Shown here: positions 13,237 to 20,606 of the stretch, one piece after another
Numbering within the stretch: the stretch's first letter is position 1
How the letters are laid out: each line of letters begins with the position of its first letter
IMG/VR virus record: IMGVR_UViG_3300022074_000339
Span: 1 to 25,543 of that record
Source of the DNA: a virus
DNA length: 25,543 bases
Direction: 5' to 3' (one strand)
The notes under the pieces: generated by a model
What the model was told of the DNA's origin: nothing
The model's input: only the letters and a program-made list of their open reading frames with translations
The model's database searches: none
Made by a program: the position numbers and the translations under genes

Positions 13237-15220
13237 CGATTGGTTCCTTTTTATTTAATGATTCGATAAGTATCTCAACTTCGCGAGATACTGTTTCTAA
13301 TTTTTGTTCTTCTTCTAGATAGCCACCGGCTGCATTTGAGACAGAATATTCGTTTCCAACATAGCCTTTGTAAATGTTTCGACCTGTGGATCTTGCTGCT
13401 TCAATCCCTGTAGATCCGAGCATAGATTTCTTCATGCCGCCTTTATCATACGAAGATTGATGCGATTTGTATGGACCACGCTCTCGCACGTCTGGATTGT
13501 TGAATCCAACTTTCCTAGGAATATCAACATACGAAGGTGAATCATCACGTTTCGCAGAGGGTTCGGCGAGCAGATCAGTGTCACCCCCTTGGTCGCCGCC
13601 GACATCTCCTCCGCCGGTGTTACCACCGCCAGTATCCCCGGTAGGAGTATCTCCACCAAGGTTACCCAAATCTCCTAATCCACCTCCACCTGTGTCTGTA
13701 CCAGTATCTCCGCCACCGCCAAGATCTCCTAGACCACCGGCAAGGCCTCCTCCCTCAGCACCTTCGCCACCAGCTGCGGCAGCTTCAAGTTTTGCAGTAA
13801 ACTTTTTATCAAAGAACATTTCTCTTTGGTTACGAAGAAATTCTCCTTCATCCATACCAAACATGTTTTCAGCTATCCAGCGTTTTGAGAAATACCCTTC
13901 CGTTGCATTTGAAGCAACTTGGAACTTCTTGTCCCAATGTTCTAATTCTTGTAACTCAGCAATCTTTGAGGGGTTGTTTAATTGTAGCTTAAATGTTAAC
14001 AAATCATCATTTCTATATCCTAATGTATAAAGATGAATAATTCCAATCTTTTCCAACTCAGCTATTGCTACTCTCTGAAGTCTTTGTATAGTTCTTGCAA
14101 AGCGTATATCTTTCTGTGCTAATGTAGTTTTGTCTTCAGAAGCACCTTCTCCCATTGTTAAATAAGATTGTGGAATTTTAAGAGCTGCAAACAGCTTATC
14201 TCTCAAATATTTTACATCATCGATACCTCCGTTGTAGGAGGCACCAGGTAGACTTGTGATATCAGTAGAAGACTGTCCTCCGCGAATCGGGATGTAGTAA
14301 TCTTCCTCAATAGATAAAGGATTATAACGTAAGTCAACTCGTCCTGTCTGAGGATCGACAACAGAGTGTCTTTTCAGTTGGGTCATAACTTTTTGCATAT
14401 ATTGTTCAACTTCTTGTGGAGGTATGCCACCAACGTCTATTTTGAACAAACGACGTTCTGGTGCACGAACAATTCTATATGCCATCATAGCATCTTCTAA
14501 TAGTATAAGTTGGCGGTGAATGCGCCTACAAGCTTCAAGAACTGATGTTCCGTAAGGAGCATGTTTATCATTACCAAGGATTCTGAAGTGAGCAACTTGC
14601 CAATTCTCCAGAGTTAGTCCCGCTGTATTCCACTGGTACTGAACGTAATTTGGATTACTTTGGTCCTCTCCCTCGAGGCGCTCGATCTCTCTAGTCGGTA
14701 AACCAATAGCAGATCGAATTCCCATATCTTCGTCAATGTCAAGATATAAGAAAAAATCACCGTACTTACACATTGTTCGAGCCCAGCCAAAAAGGTTATG
14801 CTCAATGTTTAAAACATTATGATATAAATTATGAAGGATATGTTTTATTTCTTCGTTTGCACATTTAATATTAAGCATTGGACGAAGTGCAGTATGAGTT
14901 GTCATCTCATCGGCATAAATATCTAAGGAAGATGCTATCTCTGGCATATATTCCATTTCGTCAAAATCAACATAGCGCTCAGCCCTGTTTCTGTTGGATA
15001 TCATATTCAACGTAACAGAGTTTATAGGATTATATTCCCATTTTTTAAATTGTGCTCCTGTTGCTGATTTGAATCTTGTTGCATAGTTGTCTAGTTGTCT
15101 TCTTCGCAACATACGACCTGTTTGAGTCCTTCGTTGTGTTATAGGACCGGACAACAATTTTGTTAAAGCCTTGAATAAATCTGATTGGGGATTATAAGGC
15201 GACTTTTTATATTTTGGCAT
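13226..15220 (-). CDS. Portal protein (T4 gp20-like) with Gly/Asp-rich C-terminal extension
   Basis: This 664-residue protein is predicted to form the dodecameric ring at the head vertex through which DNA passes and to which the tail attaches. Residues from about 60 to 470 match the gp20-like pattern: the INSVTLNMISNRNRAERYVDFDEMEYMPEIASSLDI region typical of T4-type portals (shown here as 65-101), then W146ARTMCKYGDFFLYL, RAPERRLFKIDVG (252-264) and the crown helices. The order of terminase then portal follows the T4 block, without sheath and tube genes between. Residues 481-549 are almost only Gly, Asp, Thr, Leu and Ala, followed by about 115 ordered-looking residues, so the chain exceeds T4 gp20 (524 residues) mainly through this tail. 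The ATG follows AAAGGA. Confidence 0.93.
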   Translation of the reverse strand: MPKYKKSPYNPQSDLFKALTKLLSGPITQRRTQTGRMLRRRQLDNYATRFKSATGAQFKKWEYNPINSVTLNMISNRNRAERYVDFDEMEYMPEIASSLDIYADEMTTHTALRPMLNIKCANEEIKHILHNLYHNVLNIEHNLFGWARTMCKYGDFFLYLDIDEDMGIRSAIGLPTREIERLEGEDQSNPNYVQYQWNTAGLTLENWQVAHFRILGNDKHAPYGTSVLEACRRIHRQLILLEDAMMAYRIVRAPERRLFKIDVGGIPPQEVEQYMQKVMTQLKRHSVVDPQTGRVDLRYNPLSIEEDYYIPIRGGQSSTDITSLPGASYNGGIDDVKYLRDKLFAALKIPQSYLTMGEGASEDKTTLAQKDIRFARTIQRLQRVAIAELEKIGIIHLYTLGYRNDDLLTFKLQLNNPSKIAELQELEHWDKKFQVASNATEGYFSKRWIAENMFGMDEGEFLRNQREMFFDKKFTAKLEAAAAGGEGAEGGGLAGGLGDLGGGGDTGTDTGGGGLGDLGNLGGDTPTGDTGGGNTGGGDVGGDQGGDTDLLAEPSAKRDDSPSYVDIPRKVGFNNPDVRERGPYKSHQSSYDKGGMKKSMLGSTGIEAARSTGRNIYKGYVGNEYSVSNAAGGYLEEEQKLETVSREVEILIESLNKKEPIDET

Positions 15221-15236
15221 AGAATTTCCTTTTCGT

Positions 15237-15245
15237 AATAAATAG
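15237..15245 (-). promoter_or_regulatory. Intergenic motif CTATTTATT, copy 2
   Basis: Plus strand AATAAATAG lies between the portal promoter and the portal ribosome site, 16 bases before the ATG and close to the expected transcript start. It is one of four full copies seen only between genes. Confidence 0.35.
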
Positions 15246-15249
15246 TTCT

Positions 15250-15278
15250 ATTATAGCATAAAGTAGATAGGTTGTCAA
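15250..15278 (-). promoter_or_regulatory. Consensus sigma70-type promoter for the portal gene
   Basis: On the minus strand TTGACA (plus-strand 15273-15278) and TATAAT (15250-15255) are separated by exactly 17 bases, and TGC precedes the -10 box, giving an extended -10. The -35 box begins two bases after the terminase stop codon, and the portal ATG lies about 30 bases after the -10 box. A perfect host-type promoter in front of a head gene is unexpected if late genes use a phage-specific promoter. Confidence 0.85.
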
Positions 15279-15279
15279 G

Positions 15280-16866
15280 CTAACCCTTGAAAATCCAAGC
15301 AAAATCTTTATAAGTTTTTTGAAAGTCTTCAAGACTTTCTTGAGTCTTTGTACCTGTAAATCCTCTCATTCCTTTTATAGAAGTATTCATAGTAGTAGTA
15401 GAAGACTTAATTGAGGTAATCATAGCTTCTTGATACATTCTATCTTTTTCTGACACTTCTAAGGCTGTATCTCTTACCCAACAAGCAATAGCAAGTGACA
15501 TTATTAGATCATCATGATATGACCTCATCGCTTGAGGCTTACCATTGTTCCATATAAAAGTTTTTACTTCATGAAATAGCCGAGAAGATTTTGGTTTCAC
15601 CAACTTATTTCTTATATATTCTTCAAGTTTTGCTACAATTAAGGGTCTTGTTTTCATGGAGGTGGTAAAGCCAATAACAGCTCTGTCATTATATTCTCCT
15701 TCTAAAGAATCAACATATTCGTGTGTTGATTTGATTGAATAGTAAAGATTTGGATAACCAAGATCTCTTACTTTCTCACAAGCCGCAATACCGATACCAA
15801 CATTTTCAATCACCATAAGACAATTTCCATACTCTTTACCTGCATCTATCAATATCTTAGCAAAGTGATCCATTGTTGGTTTGCCTTGATATTCAGCAAC
15901 AATATCCATTGTGTCTGTTCTAAGTACATGAAATACAGACGAATCAGCACCATCTCCTCTTGCAACGTCAGCTACTATGAGATATGGAACTCCTTCTTGA
16001 TATTTTTCCCAAATCCACATATTTCTATCCCACCCTGTTTTATACTCAGGTTCTTGCTGTTGTTCAAATAACCAATGTATATCATCAGGATGTATTACAG
16101 TTTCACCGGAAGTATTAAAGTTACATTCAAGTTCTTGAGCTATTTGCCTTCTAGACATATTTTTTGTTTCTTTTTCGAACCAAGCTTGGTCACGTTCAGG
16201 GTGAACATCCCACGGTAGAGATACATGGTGGAACTCATTGTCTCCACTCTCAGCATCTATATAAGTTCTATGAAACCAGTTTCCAACACCCATAGGAGTT
16301 GACAAAGCAATACAGCGACCCCCTGTCGATAGAGTAGGGTAAAGACCTGCCCACAGATCATCAAGTCCATCAACGTGTGCTGCCTCGTCTATAATCAATA
16401 AAGATAGTGCTTCTGAACGACCAGCGTCTGCTGATGTTCCAACAGCCTTTATGGATGACCCATTTGATAATTCAAAAGAAGTTCTATTATCAATTGTTAT
16501 AGTAGCAACCTGCATCCACTTTGGTAAGTTTTTCATTACCATTTTTACTTTCTTTACCAAGTTGGCGGCTGTTCCAAACTTGGTTGCCATTACAAGTATG
16601 TTCTTTTCTTTGTGGAACAGCATAAACCAAACAGCATAGGCAGCTGATATAGTTGAAATACCTAGCTGTCTTGCTTTAAGAATAACAGTGAAACGATAAT
16701 CATTGAAGTCTTTAACCAAGTCATCTTGGTAAGGATAGGTGTTAAAAGGAATTAAACCCTTAAGAGGGTGAGAGATCCTACAATAATTATTTATAAAGTA
16801 TAATGGATCCTTCCCGCTTTTAAGGATTTCTTTTATTATGTCTTGCTTTGATAATTTTAGAGACAC
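15280..16866 (-). CDS. Terminase large subunit (T4 gp17-like ATPase/nuclease)
   Basis: This 528-residue protein is the motor that pumps DNA into the prohead and cuts it to length. The N-terminal ATPase has a Walker A-like KARQLGIST (64-72, compare SRQLGKTT in T4 gp17), Walker B LLIIDEA with D160 and catalytic E161, and the coupling motif ALSTP (187-191). The C-terminal RNase H-type nuclease has D300 in IVADVARGDG, E354 in VIENVG and the D452-D453 pair in SYHDDLIM, the expected three acidic positions. T4 gp17 is somewhat longer (610 residues). The start is GTG preceded by AGGA, six bases after the previous stop. The conventional lysine of the Walker A box is replaced by Ile-Ser, with the Arg-Gln pair typical of gp17-like enzymes kept. 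Confidence 0.95.
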   Translation of the reverse strand: MSLKLSKQDIIKEILKSGKDPLYFINNYCRISHPLKGLIPFNTYPYQDDLVKDFNDYRFTVILKARQLGISTISAAYAVWFMLFHKEKNILVMATKFGTAANLVKKVKMVMKNLPKWMQVATITIDNRTSFELSNGSSIKAVGTSADAGRSEALSLLIIDEAAHVDGLDDLWAGLYPTLSTGGRCIALSTPMGVGNWFHRTYIDAESGDNEFHHVSLPWDVHPERDQAWFEKETKNMSRRQIAQELECNFNTSGETVIHPDDIHWLFEQQQEPEYKTGWDRNMWIWEKYQEGVPYLIVADVARGDGADSSVFHVLRTDTMDIVAEYQGKPTMDHFAKILIDAGKEYGNCLMVIENVGIGIAACEKVRDLGYPNLYYSIKSTHEYVDSLEGEYNDRAVIGFTTSMKTRPLIVAKLEEYIRNKLVKPKSSRLFHEVKTFIWNNGKPQAMRSYHDDLIMSLAIACWVRDTALEVSEKDRMYQEAMITSIKSSTTTMNTSIKGMRGFTGTKTQESLEDFQKTYKDFAWIFKG

Positions 16867-16872
16867 ACTATC

Positions 16873-17175
16873 CTACATATTGTTATTCATTCCGTCTTCG
16901 TAACCCAAAGAAGAAAGCAAGCTTATAGCTGCTTCTTCTTGAACCATAGCAGATAATCTTTTCAATTCTTCTGGTTGATCAATAACGTCAAGTATCATCT
17001 CCAATTCCTCTTTCAATCTTGAACCAGGGGAACCCATAATAGATCCACCAGCATCTGGTATTTCACCCATTGCTCCTTGTATTCTTTGCATAGGTGTGAT
17101 TTCTTCCATCTCTGTTATAACATTCTCAAGTTCTTCCTTGATAATTTGTTTTAATTGCTTATTTGATAATTTCAT
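16873..17175 (-). CDS. Small unknown protein with the shared N-terminal tag, just before the terminase
   Basis: This 100-residue protein begins with MKLSNKQLKQIIKEELE and continues NVITE, which contains an I-T-E site of the T4 prohead-protease type. The remaining part has a Gly-rich hinge (PDAGGSIMGSPGS) and an acidic helix (about residues 52-90) ending in NNNM. It is not recognised. The gene ends six bases before the GTG start of the large terminase, so the two are made together. A small terminase subunit is possible by position and size but no DNA-binding motif is visible; a packaged head protein is the other option, suggested by the tag. Confidence 0.72.
   Translation of the reverse strand: MKLSNKQLKQIIKEELENVITEMEEITPMQRIQGAMGEIPDAGGSIMGSPGSRLKEELEMILDVIDQPEELKRLSAMVQEEAAISLLSSLGYEDGMNNNM
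17110..17175 (-). other. N-terminal tag, copy 5
   Basis: Residues 1-22 of the 100-residue protein: MKLSNKQLKQIIKEELE followed by NVITE. Candidate sites are IKE and ITE. Confidence 0.65.
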
Positions 17176-17726
17176 TTTTGATTCGCTCCTTTTTTGCGTG
17201 TATCATTTTGTGGACGCTTATCGGAAAATTGTTGTAAAAACTTTCTTGTTACATCTCTCGTTGCATCTATTGATGGTTCAAGAATCGGCATCGCCTCAAT
17301 ACCACCTATTTTAAAATGTTGTTGGGCCTCAACAAAAGAGCGAACTCTTGACGTTGATTGTACAAGAATATTAGGCTCTGACTTTGCAGTGAGTGATACT
17401 GATTTTCCTGTTACTTTTCTGTATTCTTTTTGCAAAAACTTTTTAATGTCATTCAACATCGATTCAATATCTTGTTCAAAGTTTCTTCCGTAAACTTCTT
17501 TCAGCATTACTTCGCCATGATAAGAAAGGATCATTGAGTCTGCATAGAAACGAACTTTAAATCCATCCATGACTCGTTTATCCATCAAAGCACAACCTTC
17601 CTCTCTTTTTAAACCCACTGAACGTTCTTCACCATCATAAGAAAATCTTTTATCATGAGCTCCGTCGTAAGTGTTTGCGGCTGCTTGAGCAAGCCCTTGT
17701 ATAATTTCTAATGTTGTATTACTCAT
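17172..17726 (-). CDS. Unknown conserved-type phage protein
   Basis: This 184-residue soluble protein shows no recognised family. The first half seems to be mixed alpha-beta (MSNTTLEIIQGLAQAAANT, then KRFSYDGEERSVGL and a beta segment GFKVRFYADSMILSYHG), followed by a helix rich in Lys and Glu (about 85-105) and a basic, Gln-rich C-terminus. No helix-turn-helix, metal site or membrane span is visible. It sits two genes upstream of the large terminase, where a small terminase subunit might be expected, but nothing in the sequence supports that beyond position. Start and stop both overlap neighbouring genes, the latter as ATGA. Confidence 0.72.
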   Translation of the reverse strand: MSNTTLEIIQGLAQAAANTYDGAHDKRFSYDGEERSVGLKREEGCALMDKRVMDGFKVRFYADSMILSYHGEVMLKEVYGRNFEQDIESMLNDIKKFLQKEYRKVTGKSVSLTAKSEPNILVQSTSRVRSFVEAQQHFKIGGIEAMPILEPSIDATRDVTRKFLQQFSDKRPQNDTRKKGANQK

Positions 17727-18093
17727 TTGGTCTCCATCCTTTTAGCCATCGTTCTTCACGTCCCTCAATCCATTGAATATAACATTTTTCACAACAATCA
17801 AATTTTGCCATATAAACATCATCTCTTGACTTAAATGAATAAGTATCACAAACAGGACAAGAACGCTTAGATTCTTTCGTAATTAGTTTCTCTGTGATAA
17901 AAACGCCACCAACATCTACTTGATGATCATCTTTTTCGTTTGAAGTTTTGTAGAGATCTTTTAATTGTTTTACGTATTCTCTCTCTTTTTCGTCGGTCCA
18001 GAAGGACTTTGGGTTTTGAATCGCTTCTTCACCATATTTTTCTGCTATGGCTTTTTCTACTTTAACAACATAGTTTGGGTCTTTATTTTTCAT
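17719..18093 (-). CDS. Zinc-ribbon protein of unknown function
   Basis: The start chosen is ATG at 18093, giving 124 residues (MKNKDPNYVV...), because AGGAG lies five bases upstream; a longer reading from 18132 has no such site. The N-terminal half is a charged helical region with a Trp-containing segment (SFWTDEKER). The C-terminal half has two cysteine pairs, CPVC and CCEKC, about 20 residues apart, which look like a four-cysteine zinc ribbon, then a basic Trp-rich tail. Proteins of this type often bind nucleic acid or a protein partner. It overlaps the exonuclease gene by 11 bases and the next gene by eight, so co-expression is likely. No specific family is recognised. Confidence 0.75.
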   Translation of the reverse strand: MKNKDPNYVVKVEKAIAEKYGEEAIQNPKSFWTDEKEREYVKQLKDLYKTSNEKDDHQVDVGGVFITEKLITKESKRSCPVCDTYSFKSRDDVYMAKFDCCEKCYIQWIEGREERWLKGWRPNE

Positions 18094-19147
18094 CAATACT
18101 CCTAGTTTTTTTAATTGCTGAGCTAATATCAATAGGGTCTTGTATATCTTTTGTTCCTAATTCTTTTTGTGCTCTCGATACATTGATATTTTTTGACAGA
18201 TTTCTTATCTTTTCATTAGTTATAATAAGTTCTTTGACCTCTGCATACATATTAAAAAATGCAGTTATCAATTGTCTTGTATCATCAATAGCTGTATGTA
18301 GCTGAATATAGTCTGGTCCTGGTCCGTATACATCCATCATTCTCTGTAGTTTACCGTTAAAAGCCATGACTTTTTGCATTTCACCTTTTATTTCTTTTTC
18401 TTTTTCATCAAAGAAACGAGACATTCTTGTATCTCCTTGTTCCATTTGATACTGTGCTATTTGTTTTAAAACTTGTCTTTGAAAATTAACTGTGTCAAAT
18501 ATGTCAATTTTTTCAAAATTACTTGTATCAATACCAAGAGCTTTTCCTTGATTAATTATTTTATTTCTATCGAACGATTTTATATTGTGCCCTACAGAAA
18601 CAACATTCGGACCTAGATCCTTAACCCAAGCAAGAAACTCTTCCATAGCTTCATACTCATCTCTATCATCTTCTCTTGTTTGATAGTTGGTATAACCAAT
18701 CATATCAGCAACTGTATAAGGTCTTCCTTCTTCTTTCTCTTTTTGTGCCTTTAATAAAAAGTCAACTTCTTTTGTAACCTGTCCGGTGGCTTCATATTCA
18801 TCAAAAAAATATTCGGCTCTTTTAAGTATACTTTGTTGCATAATGTGTTTTTCTAATGTTTCTTGGTTTAAAGCAACATTGACATCAAACTCAGCAATCG
18901 GTTGTTCGGGAACGGGTCCGTCGATATCATCAATCTTAAATGCTATAGCTCCATATTGAGTTATTTGTCCGTCAAAACCTATGCTTTCTAAATCCCAGAA
19001 AAACCAAGTCTTTCCATTTAGTTCTTGTCTCATATACTTAAGAACATCACCGGGAGTCATGTCTCTTAGTAAAGACAGATCTTCATCTAAGAATTTCTCT
19101 AACTCTTCTTTTATTATTCTCATAACATCTTGTTTTGATATTGGCAT
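18083..19147 (-). CDS. DEDDh 3'-5' exonuclease (DnaQ/ExoI-like) with tag-like N-terminus
   Basis: This 354-residue protein has an RNase H-fold exonuclease core. Motif I is FFWDLES with D52 and E54, motif II is GHNIKSFD with D193, and motif III is LHTAIDD with H284 and D289, the H-x4-D spacing of the DEDDh group. Such enzymes remove nucleotides from 3' ends; T4 itself uses exonucleases DexA and gp43 proofreading, and this protein is not fused to a polymerase. The substrate, DNA or RNA, cannot be told. Residues 1-22 (MPISKQDVMRIIKEELEKFLDE) match the shared tag loosely and end in the protease-like site LDE. The last third is helical. The gene is coupled to both neighbours by overlaps. Confidence 0.85.
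   Translation of the reverse strand: MPISKQDVMRIIKEELEKFLDEDLSLLRDMTPGDVLKYMRQELNGKTWFFWDLESIGFDGQITQYGAIAFKIDDIDGPVPEQPIAEFDVNVALNQETLEKHIMQQSILKRAEYFFDEYEATGQVTKEVDFLLKAQKEKEEGRPYTVADMIGYTNYQTREDDRDEYEAMEEFLAWVKDLGPNVVSVGHNIKSFDRNKIINQGKALGIDTSNFEKIDIFDTVNFQRQVLKQIAQYQMEQGDTRMSRFFDEKEKEIKGEMQKVMAFNGKLQRMMDVYGPGPDYIQLHTAIDDTRQLITAFFNMYAEVKELIITNEKIRNLSKNINVSRAQKELGTKDIQDPIDISSAIKKTRSIDEK
19082..19147 (-). other. N-terminal tag, copy 4 (diverged)
   Basis: Residues 1-22 of the exonuclease: MPISKQDVMRIIKEELE followed by KFLDE. The IIKEELE part is exact and an LDE site follows; the first ten residues differ. Confidence 0.5.
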
Positions 19148-19536
19148 TAGTTCACCGCATTTGCTATAGCTATTGTAAATCCTATACCACTAATTAGTCC
19201 AAAAGAAAACCAAAACTTCTTTTTTGGTGGAGTTTTTAATTCTTCTAAACCTTCTATTCTTGTTTCCAAAGCTTGGACTTTTGCTTCAAGTGTTCCTCTG
19301 TCGAGTTTATTTTGAGACTTAAGTTTGTTTATTTCTTGTTCTTTCTCTGCTAAAGCAATACCAACCTTATAATCAAGTTCGATAAGGCACCTGTCTGTTG
19401 CGTTTGCAACTTGGTCTGCTAATAATTGTGATGCTGTATCATTGAATAAACGACCAGAGAATGGAGCTTCCATTCCTCTTTCAAGATAGGTATATTCTGG
19501 TACATCTGCAAATGCTAAAGACAGAAGCAAAATCAT
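19147..19536 (-). CDS. Signal-peptide protein with coiled coil and C-terminal membrane anchor
   Basis: This 129-residue protein begins with a short hydrophobic leader MILLLSLAFA followed by DVPEY, which fits signal peptidase cleavage after A-F-A. The mature part holds a conserved-looking segment (YLERGMEAPFSGRLFND), two Asn/Gln-rich helices, a coiled coil (about residues 65-100) and a C-terminal hydrophobic span (about 109-126). Export plus a C-terminal anchor suggests a periplasmic protein tethered to the inner membrane, as in a spanin-type or envelope-disrupting role. The start lies one base after the previous stop. Its stop overlaps the next start as TAATG. The lysis link is inferred from topology and neighbours. 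Confidence 0.72.
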   Translation of the reverse strand: MILLLSLAFADVPEYTYLERGMEAPFSGRLFNDTASQLLADQVANATDRCLIELDYKVGIALAEKEQEINKLKSQNKLDRGTLEAKVQALETRIEGLEELKTPPKKKFWFSFGLISGIGFTIAIANAVN

Positions 19537-19537
19537 T

Positions 19538-19996
19538 TTAGTTTTTTTCCATATAAGCTTTTAGTGCTTCATGGTAATTATCATAATTTACAAAACCACC
19601 TTGACCACCACCGCCACCAGGATAATTACGTGGTAATAAATAACTAACCACATATTGTTGTCGGCGCGGACTCCAATTGAGATTCATCTGTATTCCGTCG
19701 TTAGTAACTTTGTGTTTAAAAGTATGGACTTTGCTTTTGTCAAAGATTGGCAAGATAAGATCCTCTTCGGTGCGACTTGCATCAATAGGAATATCTATTG
19801 GCTCATCTAAAGCCCCTGCCAGGTCCTTGGCTTGCTCTCGCCCTTCTGGGTCCATATACATATTTCTAAGCTTGTCTTCATATTCTGGATAATTCTTTTC
19901 ACTACGAGAATCAAACTCAGCAGGTCTATAGGCTTCAAGAACCTTGTTAAGTTCTTCTTTAATAATTTGTTTTAATTGTTTATTAGTTAATTTCAT
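19538..19996 (-). CDS. Unknown soluble protein with the shared N-terminal tag
   Basis: This 152-residue protein begins MKLTNKQLKQIIKEEL, identical in the first 16 residues to the consensus tag of this window. After the tag come a charged acidic stretch rich in Glu, Asp and Tyr, then a predicted beta-rich part (about residues 80-125), a Gly run (GGGGGQGG) and a short C-terminal helix (YHEALKAYMEKN). No catalytic motif is recognised. The gene lies inside the small-gene run between the spanin-like and the signal-peptide proteins. The tag links it to the other four tagged proteins; its own role is unknown. Confidence 0.75.
   Translation of the reverse strand: MKLTNKQLKQIIKEELNKVLEAYRPAEFDSRSEKNYPEYEDKLRNMYMDPEGREQAKDLAGALDEPIDIPIDASRTEEDLILPIFDKSKVHTFKHKVTNDGIQMNLNWSPRRQQYVVSYLLPRNYPGGGGGQGGFVNYDNYHEALKAYMEKN
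19931..19996 (-). other. N-terminal tag, copy 3
   Basis: Residues 1-22 of the 152-residue protein: MKLTNKQLKQIIKEELN followed by KVLEA. The IKE site is kept; there is no second (L/I)-x-E site. Confidence 0.65.
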
Positions 19997-20328
19997 GATT
20001 TTTTTATTCCTATGTTTTCGAACACATTGTCAGGATCAGCTTTTTTTTCTTCTAACTTTTCTAATCTTTTTTCCTTCTCAGCTTCTAAGGCAATCATTAC
20101 AGCTTTTGCTTTTTCTTCTGCTCTCTTGTCTCTACCTTGTTTTGCTTTTTGTAAACGCTCAAGTTCTTCGTTGTCCTTCTTGTATTGATCTTTGGCTAAA
20201 TTAGCCATTTCTAAATAGTTCTGATTTGAACGTTTTCCAAGCACATAAGACAAAATAAACAAACACATAAGAATCAACCAATTCTTGTGAGCTACAATCC
20301 AATTCTTTGTTTTAGATAACCAAATCAT
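19993..20328 (-). CDS. Single-span membrane protein with charged coiled coil, spanin-like candidate
   Basis: The chosen start is the ATG three bases after the previous stop (TAATCATG), giving 111 residues; a GTG 21 bases upstream would add seven residues but overlaps the preceding gene. Residues near the N-terminus form one hydrophobic span (WLILMCLFILSYVLG), followed by a long Lys/Glu-rich helix of coiled-coil type to about residue 95. This is the layout of an inner-membrane spanin (Rz/Rz1 type), which helps disrupt the outer envelope at lysis, but many phage proteins share it. The previous gene is the holin-like candidate. Function is inferred. Confidence 0.7.
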   Translation of the reverse strand: MIWLSKTKNWIVAHKNWLILMCLFILSYVLGKRSNQNYLEMANLAKDQYKKDNEELERLQKAKQGRDKRAEEKAKAVMIALEAEKEKRLEKLEEKKADPDNVFENIGIKKS

Positions 20329-20330
20329 GA

Positions 20331-20606
20331 TTAACCACCATGTCGCCACATTTTGGCGAAGTCAACAGCAGTTTGACCTCCTATGTACATCATAGCAATC
20401 ATTCCCCAAGTTTCAGGGTCTAGTTGTGCGTTCCATAACAAAGCCGTTGCTGATACAAACACAAGTAACTTACGAGAGATTGCTTTCTCTTGCAAGGCAT
20501 CAAGGATACCCTTCTGTTTATTGTCAAGATACAGTTCTTTTTTTAGTTTGTCTTTTTGTTCTTGTTCCATTTTTTCTCCTGCTTTTAAAAATTCTTCTCT
20601 AGTCAT
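20331..20606 (-). CDS. Small membrane protein, holin-like candidate
   Basis: This 91-residue protein has a charged, Lys/Glu-rich N-terminal half followed by two closely spaced hydrophobic stretches (about residues 47-61 and 66-80) separated by a short polar turn (QLDPET), and it ends in a basic tail (MWRHGG). Small size, two membrane segments and charged ends are compatible with a holin, which would open the inner membrane at lysis. It is followed directly by a single-span coiled-coil protein and, one gene later, by a signal-peptide protein. No endolysin is visible nearby, so the lysis role is inferred from topology alone. Confidence 0.7.
   Translation of the reverse strand: MTREEFLKAGEKMEQEQKDKLKKELYLDNKQKGILDALQEKAISRKLLVFVSATALLWNAQLDPETWGMIAMMYIGGQTAVDFAKMWRHGG

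Noticed and set aside
13467-14030. Long plus-strand frame rich in Pro and Ser, opposite the portal gene
   Set aside because: It is the antisense reading of the Gly-rich portal tail; the proline run is the mirror of Gly codons. No ribosome site or other support exists, and the portal on the minus strand is certain.
16786-16796. Minus-strand TATAAATA, the exact T4 late promoter consensus; also near 23696 and 23781
   Set aside because: All three copies lie inside coding sequence (terminase and SbcCD) and are not in front of any gene start, so they look like chance in AT-rich DNA.
16819-16866. Terminase N-terminus (KLSKQDIIKEIL) as another copy of the shared tag
   Set aside because: Only the short IIKE part matches, the segment continues directly into the normal terminase fold, and many gp17-type proteins start in a similar way. 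It is more likely chance or a common helix.
17172-17726. Small terminase subunit
   Set aside because: Position near the large subunit is suggestive, but no DNA-binding helix or other gp16-like trait is visible, so the protein is left as unknown.
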